Assembly (NCBI RefSeq): GCF_001904745.1
Contig: NZ_MRCD01000025.1
Location: 29,296-93,295, forward strand
Reading direction: 5' to 3'
Length of the DNA: 64,000 nt
Source: Calothrix sp. HK-06
GTDB lineage: Bacteria; Cyanobacteriota; Cyanobacteriia; Cyanobacteriales; Nostocaceae
A program made the position numbers and the translations under genes. Each line of letters starts with the position of its first letter. The stretch's first letter is position 1. Below, piece after piece: positions 35,876 through 43,755 of the stretch. A model generated the notes under the pieces. The model was not told the DNA's origin and did not search any database. It worked only from the letters and a program-made list of their open reading frames with translations.

Positions 35876-37054
35876 ATGTTTCTGCAATCTATCCAACTTC
35901 GAGCATTTCGTAATTATCGGGAGCAGTACATCGATTTCACTGCTCCTAAAACTATTTTGTTAGGTAATAATGCTCAGGGGAAATCAAATTTGTTGGAAGC
36001 TGTGGAGTTGTTAGCGACTTTGCGAAGCCATCGCATGGCACGCGATAAAGAATTAGTTTGTGATGGAGAGGAAATTGCTCAAATTAAAGCTTGTTTGAAG
36101 CGGCAGGCAGGTGTTAGTGACCTAGCTTTAACTTTACGTCGTAACGGGCGCCGTACTGTCAACTTGAACGGAGAAAATCTTAGGCGCCAAACTGATTTTC
36201 TTGGTGTTCTCAACGCTGTTGAATTTTCGAGTTTAGATTTAGAATTAGTTCGTGGTGGCCCTGAAGGTCGGCGGCACTGGCTTGATACATTATTAGTACA
36301 ATTAGAGCCAGTTTATGCTTATATATTACAGCAATATAACCAAGTTCTACGTCAACGTAACGCTTTTCTAAAAAACATCGCCGCAACTTCCCGTACTGAA
36401 ACGACCAACAACTCCCCACTCAGCACGACTCACTCAGCACAACTCACTTCTAACTCAGAACAATTGGGTATCTGGGATGCACAACTTGTTACAACTGGAA
36501 CTAGGGTAATTAGAAGACGCGAAAGAGCTATACAACGTTTGGCGCCTATTGCTACTAAATGGCACGCTAGTATTAGCGGTAGTACTGAAGTTCTAGAAAT
36601 TAAATATGCTCCAAATGTACAAACTGTTGAAAATCAATCAGAACAAGTTCAACAAGCTTTTTTAGATAAAATTCAACAACGTGTAATACCAGAACTACGT
36701 CAAGGAACTACCCTTGTCGGGCCTCATCGTGACGAAGTAGAATTAACAATCAATCAAACGCCTGCTCGTCAGTACGGTTCGCAAGGTCAACAACGAACGC
36801 TTGTTCTAGCGCTTAAGTTGGCAGAGTTACAATTAATTGAAGAAGTTGTTGGGGAACCTCCTTTACTGCTACTCGATGACGTTTTAGCAGAACTTGACCC
36901 ATCAAGACAGAATCAATTGCTTGATGCAATTCAAGACCGTTTTCAAACTCTGATTACTACTACCCATTTAGGGTCTTTTGATTCACAGTGGTTGAATTCA
37001 TCACAAATACTTTCGGTTCATAGTGGGAAAATTTATACCCAATCTTCAATATAA
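35876..37054 (+). CDS. recF: DNA replication/repair protein RecF
   Basis: A 392-residue SMC-like ATPase that with RecO and RecR loads RecA at gaps. Walker A is GNNAQGKS (30-37), signature YGSQGQQRTLVLALKLAE, and Walker B LLLLDDVLAELD. The length is slightly above the usual 360-375 because of about 20 extra residues at about 168-196 (TNNSPLSTTHSAQLTSNSEQ). These are encoded by 36404-36463, whose sequence (CACTCAGCACGACTCACTC and so on) looks like the intergenic TCAGCAC heptamers. The insertion lies in the variable helical region between LRQRNAFLKN and LGIWDAQL, so function is probably retained. Confidence 0.95.
   Translation: MFLQSIQLRAFRNYREQYIDFTAPKTILLGNNAQGKSNLLEAVELLATLRSHRMARDKELVCDGEEIAQIKACLKRQAGVSDLALTLRRNGRRTVNLNGENLRRQTDFLGVLNAVEFSSLDLELVRGGPEGRRHWLDTLLVQLEPVYAYILQQYNQVLRQRNAFLKNIAATSRTETTNNSPLSTTHSAQLTSNSEQLGIWDAQLVTTGTRVIRRRERAIQRLAPIATKWHASISGSTEVLEIKYAPNVQTVENQSEQVQQAFLDKIQQRVIPELRQGTTLVGPHRDEVELTINQTPARQYGSQGQQRTLVLALKLAELQLIEEVVGEPPLLLLDDVLAELDPSRQNQLLDAIQDRFQTLITTTHLGSFDSQWLNSSQILSVHSGKIYTQSSI
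36404..36463. repeat. Heptamer-like repeat inserted in recF
   Basis: Direct copies of TCAGCAC and ACTCAC alternate over about 60 bases, like the CTCAGCACT units in the spacers at about 26331-26361. The insertion keeps the recF frame. Confidence 0.65.
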
Positions 37055-37166
37055 ATGCTGTTTGATTTAATATAAATAAGTAAATGGTTATATTTATATT
37101 ATTTTCATATATATAAATAATAATTATTTCTATAAAATCAAATGCTAATCATACGGAAATGTCAAG

Positions 37167-37580
37167 ATGCAAAACAGTAATCAAGTGTTAGGTCGCAATG
37201 AAATAGAAGCACTAGGAGCTTCTCTACACAAAATTGAGCAGAAACTCCTGAAAAAATCTAGCCAAGAGGGCATACAGCGAATTTGGTATCAAGGAGAAGA
37301 ACCTTACTTTGATATTTTCTTTGAACTTCAGGATTCGGAGATAGTATGGTTTCAATTTACGTTACGTGCCAAATCTCTTTCTTGGGATAATAAAAAATGT
37401 GAGTTACAAACAGGTGTAACAAACGAATTAAAAATGGACGATGTTAGCTTTTATGCTGCAACGAAAACCATTGAAGCAGATAATAAAGCAGACAATAATT
37501 TTGTAGAATTAGTCAAAGCTATACTTCAAACTCGTAGTGGAGAAGAAATATTCACAAAAGCACTTTTATTATTCGATTAA
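37167..37580 (+). CDS. Conserved hypothetical protein, 137 residues
   Basis: A soluble alpha/beta protein that I do not recognise. It has a helical N-terminus (EIEALGASLHKIEQKLLKKS) and a beta-rich middle (RIWYQGEEPYFDIFFELQDS). It lies 112 bases after recF and 45 bases before the PEP-synthase-like gene, all on the plus strand, so it may share a transcript with one of them. No membrane segment or signal is seen. Confidence 0.75.
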   Translation: MQNSNQVLGRNEIEALGASLHKIEQKLLKKSSQEGIQRIWYQGEEPYFDIFFELQDSEIVWFQFTLRAKSLSWDNKKCELQTGVTNELKMDDVSFYAATKTIEADNKADNNFVELVKAILQTRSGEEIFTKALLLFD

Positions 37581-37625
37581 ATTATCAGGCTGCAAACGCT
37601 AATCAACAATAAACAAACTACTTGA

Positions 37626-39917
37626 GTGGAAAGACTTTATTGGCTTAATCAAATAGAACAGCAAGACCTTACTCAAGTTGGCGATAAGGCGTTTAACTTA
37701 GGTCGCTTGCTGCAACTTCGTTACCCAGTGGTGCCTGGTTTTGTTGTAGCTGCGGATGTAACACGCGAGTTTCTTTTAAATCTAGATACAGAAACTCTTA
37801 TCACCGACTTACCCTATTCCGAACTACACTTAGATATTACCAACTGGCGCCAGTTACAGCAGGTAGCTAGTAGTTTGCGTCAGGAAATAATGATTGCAAA
37901 TGTACCATCCACATGGGTTAAGGTAATATTTGATGCAGCAAGTGAATGGCAAGCAAATTGCTTAATTTTTCGCCCAACCGTTGGAACGAATTACAGGAAT
38001 TCAAAAATAGAAGATTTATGTGAACTTTTAGAATCACAAGTTTGTTGGTGTAATATCACGGAAATTGCTTTGGCACTAAAGCGCTCATGGAGTCAATTAT
38101 TTCGCGCTCGTAGCTTATTGTATTGTAACAAAAAAGGAATTGATCTGCGCCAAGTTAATTTTGGCATATTAGTACAACCGTTATGGGACGCAACTAAGAG
38201 TGGGTTATTAGTTGCAAATTCCTCTGCTTTGGAAGTACAAGCTAATTGGGGATTAGGAAATGCAATCGACAGTGGAGAAGTAAATGGAGATTATTACAAA
38301 ATTAAGCCAGATGGTGTAATTATTGAAAAATCATTAGGCGATAAAATATTAGCATATAAAGTTAAAGATTGCTCTCAATTATTGCCAACTCAAATGAATA
38401 CTATAATTGAACCTGAATCGAGTTGTGTATTTAGTTGCGTATTAGACCTATCAGAACAACAAAAATTTGCACTTTCTCAAACCGAGTTACAAGAATTATT
38501 AAAACTGGCTAACCAACTAACAAATCAATTCGGTACAAGCTTTAGTTACAAGTGGACTATAGCAAAAAATAACGGAATACTATATTTAACGCAGGTCACA
38601 CCTCTTGAATATACAACTTTTAACTCACAACTAGTTATTAAAGGAGTAGGCGCCGCATCAGGTCAAGTCACAGGAACAGCATATGTAATCACAAACTTCC
38701 AAGAAAAGCCGCAAAAATTACTATCTGATACTATTTTAGTTGCGAGTTCAATCAGTATAGATTGGTTACCTTTAATGCGGAACTGTAAAGGTATAATAAC
38801 AGAATTTGGCGGTTTGACATCTCATGCCGCAATTTTAGCCCGTGAACTTGAAATACCATCTGTAGTCAACGCGAATAAAGCTACAGAACTAATAAAAAAT
38901 GGCGATCAATTAAGTATTAATGGTGATAATGGAGAGATAAACAAAGTCAAATTTAATACAATTTCATTTGAACAAAATTTAACAGAAATAACCAAATCGA
39001 AACAAAGCCAAGACTTTTCTACACAGATTTCCACCTCAACCCAATTAATGGTTAACTTAAGCCAAACTCATTTAATAGAGCAAATTCAAAGCTTACCCAT
39101 TGACGGAGTTGGGTTGCTGCGTTCCGAATTGATGGCTGTATATTTTTTAAATGAACAAAACTTGAGTATTTTACAAAATCAAGAACGAAGAATAGAATTT
39201 CACGCACCTTGGAGCGAGCAAATCATAAGCTTTGCCAAAGCATTTACACCTCGACCCATTTTTTATCGGTCACTCGATTTACGCTTCAACGTATTAGAAC
39301 CAACGTCAACATCACAATCTTTAGGAGAACGTGGAACCTTCAGCTATGTGCAAAATCCAGAAATATTTGAATTTGAACTAGCTATTTTAGCACAAGTTCA
39401 GCAAGCAGGATTTAACAACCTGCGTTTAATTTTACCGTTTGTTCGCAGCGTCGAAGAATTTATATTTTGTCGTCAAAAAGTTGAATCATCTGGACTTACA
39501 CACGTACCCCAATTCCAACTGTGGATAATGGCAGAAGTACCCAGCGTATTATTCATGTTGCCAGAGTATATAAAAGCTGGAGTGCAAGGAATTGCAATTG
39601 GTACAAATGATTTAACGCAACTCTTGCTAGGAGTCGATAGAGAACTTCAGCAATTAAAAAACTTAAATGAGTGTCATCCTGCCGTAATGCGAGCTATTAA
39701 ACAACTAATTGAAACAGCACGTTCGTATAATATACCTTGTTCTATATGTGGTCAGGCACCTGTACTATACCCAGAAATAATTGACCAATTAGTACAATGG
39801 GGTATAACATCAATTTCCGTCGAACCTGAAGCAATACTAAGAACTCACCATGCTATAGCGCGTGCGGAACAGCGAATTATTTTAGAGGCTGCAAGAAGAA
39901 AAAGTTATGAGTTATGA
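37626..39917 (+). CDS. PEP-synthase / pyruvate phosphate dikinase-like protein with diverged ATP site
   Basis: A 763-residue protein in the PPDK/PpsA layout. Residues about 10-330 correspond to the ATP-grasp part, 345-440 to the swivelling phosphohistidine domain (H400 in GGLTSHAAILARELEIPSVV), and 460-760 to the PEP/pyruvate barrel (LRSELMA, SLGERGTFSY, IGTNDLTQLLLGVDR, C708 in CSICGQAP). The phosphohistidine and barrel residues are kept. The ATP-grasp motif RSSATAED...SFAGQ is changed to FRPTVGTNYRNSKIEDL, which questions ATP use. The start is GTG 37626 without a visible ribosome site. The last codons (SYEL) and stop fall in an AGTTATG repeat. It may be a PEP-synthase relative with altered activity. 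Confidence 0.85.
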   Translation: MERLYWLNQIEQQDLTQVGDKAFNLGRLLQLRYPVVPGFVVAADVTREFLLNLDTETLITDLPYSELHLDITNWRQLQQVASSLRQEIMIANVPSTWVKVIFDAASEWQANCLIFRPTVGTNYRNSKIEDLCELLESQVCWCNITEIALALKRSWSQLFRARSLLYCNKKGIDLRQVNFGILVQPLWDATKSGLLVANSSALEVQANWGLGNAIDSGEVNGDYYKIKPDGVIIEKSLGDKILAYKVKDCSQLLPTQMNTIIEPESSCVFSCVLDLSEQQKFALSQTELQELLKLANQLTNQFGTSFSYKWTIAKNNGILYLTQVTPLEYTTFNSQLVIKGVGAASGQVTGTAYVITNFQEKPQKLLSDTILVASSISIDWLPLMRNCKGIITEFGGLTSHAAILARELEIPSVVNANKATELIKNGDQLSINGDNGEINKVKFNTISFEQNLTEITKSKQSQDFSTQISTSTQLMVNLSQTHLIEQIQSLPIDGVGLLRSELMAVYFLNEQNLSILQNQERRIEFHAPWSEQIISFAKAFTPRPIFYRSLDLRFNVLEPTSTSQSLGERGTFSYVQNPEIFEFELAILAQVQQAGFNNLRLILPFVRSVEEFIFCRQKVESSGLTHVPQFQLWIMAEVPSVLFMLPEYIKAGVQGIAIGTNDLTQLLLGVDRELQQLKNLNECHPAVMRAIKQLIETARSYNIPCSICGQAPVLYPEIIDQLVQWGITSISVEPEAILRTHHAIARAEQRIILEAARRKSYEL

Positions 39918-39975
39918 GTTATAAATTATGAATTACCACTCCTAACTCCTAACTTCTAACTCCTAACTTCTAACT
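39904..39975. repeat. AGTTATG / ACTCCTA heptamers overlapping a stop codon
   Basis: AGTTATGAGTTATGAGTTATA (39904-39924) is followed by CACTCCTAACTCCTAACTTCT and related units up to 39975. The first unit supplies the last codons and TGA of the PEP-synthase-like gene. The arms are complementary and can fold back. Confidence 0.85.
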
Positions 39976-39976
39976 A

Positions 39977-41149
39977 TTAGTATCTAAAAATGGCAGCTAC
40001 TGGTGTGCTGTAAGGTACTTCTTGGGGTTCAACGGCGTAAACTGTGCCACCATTTAATAGCGTATGGGCTGCTGCTAAGTCTAATAAATCCTCATCACCA
40101 GTTTCTTCTTCTGGATGCAAGTAAACGGTTTCACTTGTCGGGTCAAATAATCCCCACTGTTGCTCTCCAACTGCAACTAACAAAGAATCAATACGCTGAT
40201 AATATGCAGCAGATACAATTTCTTTGATATTGTTTGATGCTTTACCACTGTTGCTACCGTACAACTCGTGGAATCGTTCTAAAACTTCTTGTTGTGATTG
40301 GTGGAAATAAGGCTCGACAATAGCCCAAGCTTGTGCGTGTAGTTCCTGGGGACTTTCAATTTTAACGTTTCCGGTAATACCTTCTTCGAGTACATGTTTG
40401 TAACTACTTGCCGAGCGATACAACGGTAATAAATATTCAACCCCAGCTAGTACCAAAGGCGCCGTATCCTCATGAAGTTTGTCGTGCAGGGCGCCGTCAA
40501 TGAGGTAGAAAAATTGCAAAATATCGACTTGATGTTTGTCTTGGTCAGGGCTTCCTTGACCATGAAACGAACCAGGTTGTACAGCTGCATTAGCAGTTCC
40601 ACCTTTTGATGTGGCAATGCGGAACTGCCCATCTTGAGCATCCTCGTCATAGTTGAGCGCCTCATCAAGGCTTTTTGGCATATTTTCAATTTCAACTTCT
40701 TCAATGCTATAGCGTGTAGCTTCAAAAAACTTCACCTCTTTTTGGCTCAAAGTCAAGAGATAAAAACGTCCGTTACCATTCAACATACGCAGTAACGGTT
40801 TGACGTGAAAGCGGTCAGTGACAACAACTAACTCATCGAACTCTAACGGCAGCGCATAGTAACGAAAAGTATCAGTGGAAATAAAAATAGCCAGTCCTTG
40901 CTCACCTAATTGTTCCCAAAATTCAGCATTATCAAGTTCGTGAGCTTTTTTAAGAAGTGCATTCGCTTCTTGTTCTTCTAGACCTGCTTCAATTAAGCGT
41001 GCTTCAGCTTCTTTGATTAAATTTTTAAATCTAATTGGGTCTTGTCGCACCTCCGGTCCTGCTGGGTGCGTTGGCATATATATAGATATGGAGTTTTGCT
41101 TGGGCTGTTCAAGTAGTGCTTTAATTTCTTCTCTAGTAATCGTTTGCAT
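39977..41149 (-). CDS. baeRF / Balon-like ribosome hibernation factor (eRF1-fold)
   Basis: A 390-residue protein. ATG 41149 is chosen over one at 41176 because AAGGA (minus strand 41158-41162) precedes it by eight bases. It begins MQTITREEIKALLEQPKQNS and has SISIYMPTHPAGPEVRQDPI, a pattern of bacterial proteins related to archaeo-eukaryotic release factor 1. The middle has VDILQFFYLIDGALHDKLHE and the C-terminal L7Ae-like part has IDSLLVAVGEQQWGLFDP. No GGQ peptidyl-release motif is seen, so it should not end translation. Balon, a member of this broad group, occupies the A site of resting ribosomes. Membership is from memory of family patterns; role is inference. Confidence 0.75.
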   Translation of the reverse strand: MQTITREEIKALLEQPKQNSISIYMPTHPAGPEVRQDPIRFKNLIKEAEARLIEAGLEEQEANALLKKAHELDNAEFWEQLGEQGLAIFISTDTFRYYALPLEFDELVVVTDRFHVKPLLRMLNGNGRFYLLTLSQKEVKFFEATRYSIEEVEIENMPKSLDEALNYDEDAQDGQFRIATSKGGTANAAVQPGSFHGQGSPDQDKHQVDILQFFYLIDGALHDKLHEDTAPLVLAGVEYLLPLYRSASSYKHVLEEGITGNVKIESPQELHAQAWAIVEPYFHQSQQEVLERFHELYGSNSGKASNNIKEIVSAAYYQRIDSLLVAVGEQQWGLFDPTSETVYLHPEEETGDEDLLDLAAAHTLLNGGTVYAVEPQEVPYSTPVAAIFRY

Positions 41150-41261
41150 GTAATTTTCCTTTGTGTTGTGATGCAATTAAATCCAGATATGTCTGGACTT
41201 ATTTCACCTCACACAAAGCCTTCCTTACATCTTTCCAGAGAATTAGTAGGTTGGGTGGATT

Positions 41262-41366
41262 GGCAACGGATTATAAACGGATGTAACGGATGGTGAATTT
41301 TAATCAATGCTCCTAAATTTGTTTGTAACCGATTTTTCATCCGTTACATCCGTTACATCCGTTGCC
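41262..41366. terminator. Long hairpin of ACGGATGTA repeats between two minus-strand genes
   Basis: GGCAACGGA (41262-41270) pairs with TCCGTTGCC (41358-41366) and ACGGATGTAACGGATG (41277-41292) with CATCCGTTACATCCGT (41338-41353). The arm begins right at the stop codon of the DUF1361 gene. It is likely to end that transcript. Confidence 0.7.
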
Positions 41367-42203
41367 TTAACTATTCATCGAGCGGATATTCATTCTACGA
41401 CTTGATTGCCTGACAAACCCCAAACTTACCCGCTTCATTAGCCAGTACAGCCCTGTTAAGATTGCGAAGGTAACAGCGATAATCACCAAAGGTTGTTTAC
41501 CCAATAATTCTTCGACTCCGCGCGTTAGTAAATAATCGGGTTGAGTGATAAAATCCCAACTATTGAAGCGTAAAAATCTTCCCCAATATATACCAACAGC
41601 AGATAGGGCATGGGTTGCAATTTCAACTCCTAAAATCCATTGGCTCTTACCAATATTGTGTAAATGAGAACCTAGATTTATTAGAGAAACGACGTAAGCT
41701 TCAAATCCTGCAAAAATTACAAATATGTAAAGAGGAATTAAAACTAAAGTAATCATCCACACCGATTGAATGGTGCGAATATCATCTATAAGGTGGATTA
41801 CATCAGTCAATAAATAAGGAGCATTCGGTAAAAAGGCATAGAATACAATAAAACCCAACCACCACAATACAGAACGTCCGTACTTATTTTTAGACATCCA
41901 AATACCAAGTGGCAGTAAAGCAAAAGTAGAAAACAAAGCTAATTTAAGCGTGGAAATATTTGTAATGTGATGTTTAATAACAGTTAAAAAGGTTTTTATA
42001 TAGTCTTTATTGGGAGGTACACAGGCAAATAAAACAAGTAACCCAAGTGCCCAAGCTCCTATATGGTCGCGTTTGCTGCGAAATAACCAAATACTAAGAA
42101 CTAAGGGTATAAATGCCAGAAAAAGATTCCAAATCATCCATGTGCTATTGATTTGTAAAACCTGCGTGACTCTAGCAGTTAATTCGATTAGTTCTGTTTT
42201 CAT
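41367..42203 (-). CDS. DUF1361 multi-pass membrane protein
   Basis: A 278-residue membrane protein with about seven hydrophobic segments and DUF1361 signatures YAFLPNAPYLLTDVIHL and GIYWGRFLRFNSWDFITQP. I use ATG 42203 (MKTELIELTARV), preceded by AGGAATAGGT; the frame extends to 42272 but the extra 23 residues are aromatic-rich and atypical. Function unknown. A long hairpin follows the stop. Confidence 0.82.
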   Translation of the reverse strand: MKTELIELTARVTQVLQINSTWMIWNLFLAFIPLVLSIWLFRSKRDHIGAWALGLLVLFACVPPNKDYIKTFLTVIKHHITNISTLKLALFSTFALLPLGIWMSKNKYGRSVLWWLGFIVFYAFLPNAPYLLTDVIHLIDDIRTIQSVWMITLVLIPLYIFVIFAGFEAYVVSLINLGSHLHNIGKSQWILGVEIATHALSAVGIYWGRFLRFNSWDFITQPDYLLTRGVEELLGKQPLVIIAVTFAILTGLYWLMKRVSLGFVRQSSRRMNIRSMNS

Positions 42204-42437
42204 ACCTATTCCTGAAATATAGTTATAGTAGTACATAAATCCTGGGTAGAAAACCCTAGGAAAAATTTTCACGTGTTTTGTTAAAGCTTATGCACAGTAT
42301 AGCGACATCAATAGTGCTGGGAGTGTGGCAAAAGTGTGAATTTTTAATGTCTTTCGCGACTTTACAGCAATTATCGCTATTTTAACTATATACACGTGAA
42401 ATTACGGCAATTCCAGAAACCAGGTTTTTTTATATTA

Positions 42438-43697
42438 CTAGCGCACTAATACACGACTACGAGGGCCTATTGGTCTTGACTGATTTTGTGGACGGCAGTT
42501 GACTGTATCTTGCAAACAAGCAGTTTGTTCTGATGTAATTTGCCGAATTGCGCTATCGGAATTTATTGCGACTTTTCCGCTGCTAAATTCGATACCTCTC
42601 TGCGAAGAAGGCGATGTGGGAGTTGAAATAGTAGGCACCGTTGGAGAACTGGAAATAAATGAATCACTATCAATAGGTGCCGTGACTGGTGTTGCAATAG
42701 GCGCCGTGATTGGAGTCGCAATGGGCGCCGTGACTGGAGTTGCAATGGGTGGTGTTACTGGAGTTGCAATGGGTAGTGTTACTGGAGTTGCAATGGGCGG
42801 TGTTACTGGAGTTGCAACGGGTGGTGTTACTGGAGTTGCAACGTGTGGTGTTACTGGAGTTGCAACGGGTGGTGTTACTGGAGTTACAACGGGTGGCGCC
42901 GCTGGAGTCCCACCAGGATTAATTGGTTGCATTCCCGCTGGTACTTTAATTGTTAACCGCACTAAGGGGGTGTTCTTCATCGTATAGGAATTAAGCGCTG
43001 GTCTAGGTCTAATACCTGATTTAGGGTTATAGTCTGTTTTAAAATCAAAAACTGTAGGACTATCCCCACCATTTCTATCGCTATAACGAGGTCCTTGTCC
43101 GTTGATTTCAAAAACTCCTTGATACTGCTGTCCCGTTTTGGGGTCAGTTACAACACCTTCGTATAAAGCTCTTTGTAGACTCAACTCGTCTTGAACTGAC
43201 GCTTGAAAATTAACTTGAAATTCTGGGTTTGGTCTACCTTGATATCTATAAGGTTTGAGTTGACCTCCTGAAAGCGCTGGTGAATTAATTAACCCGTCTG
43301 ATGATATAAATTGAAGTCCTAAAAAGTCTACAAAGCTCCTCTTAAATGAACCATCTGCATTTGTTTCAATTTGTACAAATTGAGAAGAATAAACTGGTAC
43401 TAAATTTGGATTACTTCTGGTGCCAATATTACGGAAGTAAGTACCGTTTTTATCTGTGTCAATACGAGTCACGCGACCGTTAGTAGTTGGTTCAAATGGA
43501 AATCGCAATGTCCCAGATATTGTTCCTGTGCTTTGAATTGTTAGTTGAGCATCTGCATGTGAAGCTCCTAATCCTAACAATAGAAACGCTAACCCACCAC
43601 AACTTAGGGTAGAAAATCTTAATTTATACAAGTTTGAATTTTGTAATTTATCGCTTGTATTTGAATCGAAGTCTAAATTCAATTTTGAAAAGTGCAT
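42438..43697 (-). CDS. Exported proline-rich protein with 8-residue tandem repeats
   Basis: A 419-residue protein. A signal segment is at about 28-51 (LSCGGLAFLLLGLGASHADA, cleavage probably after ADA). A beta-rich extracytoplasmic domain spans about 52-258. Then a tandem array, ATPVTPPV-type units, runs at about 262-341, from ten 24-base repeats. The tail includes QTACLQDTVNCRP. The array probably acts as a flexible spacer. I do not recognise the folded domain. It lies 58 bases downstream of the SLH porin gene on the same strand, so both may be envelope proteins made together. Confidence 0.78.
   Translation of the reverse strand: MHFSKLNLDFDSNTSDKLQNSNLYKLRFSTLSCGGLAFLLLGLGASHADAQLTIQSTGTISGTLRFPFEPTTNGRVTRIDTDKNGTYFRNIGTRSNPNLVPVYSSQFVQIETNADGSFKRSFVDFLGLQFISSDGLINSPALSGGQLKPYRYQGRPNPEFQVNFQASVQDELSLQRALYEGVVTDPKTGQQYQGVFEINGQGPRYSDRNGGDSPTVFDFKTDYNPKSGIRPRPALNSYTMKNTPLVRLTIKVPAGMQPINPGGTPAAPPVVTPVTPPVATPVTPHVATPVTPPVATPVTPPIATPVTLPIATPVTPPIATPVTAPIATPITAPIATPVTAPIDSDSFISSSPTVPTISTPTSPSSQRGIEFSSGKVAINSDSAIRQITSEQTACLQDTVNCRPQNQSRPIGPRSRVLVR
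42673..42912. repeat. Ten 24-base tandem repeats in coding sequence
   Basis: Ten units of 24 bases, consensus ATGGGTGGTGTTACTGGAGT followed by TGCA on the plus strand. Units 2, 3 and 10 contain GGCGCC; unit 1 has GGTGCC; the others have GGTGGT, GGTAGT or GGCGGT at that position. Confidence 0.9.
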
Positions 43698-43755
43698 TTT
43701 TTATCTCCTAAACCGCACACGTAGTACGTTTAGTTACATTTACATACATGGAAAA

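Noticed and set aside
42673..42912. Regular 24-base repeats as a CRISPR array
   Set aside because: The units are contiguous with no spacers and encode an 8-residue peptide repeat in an exported protein.
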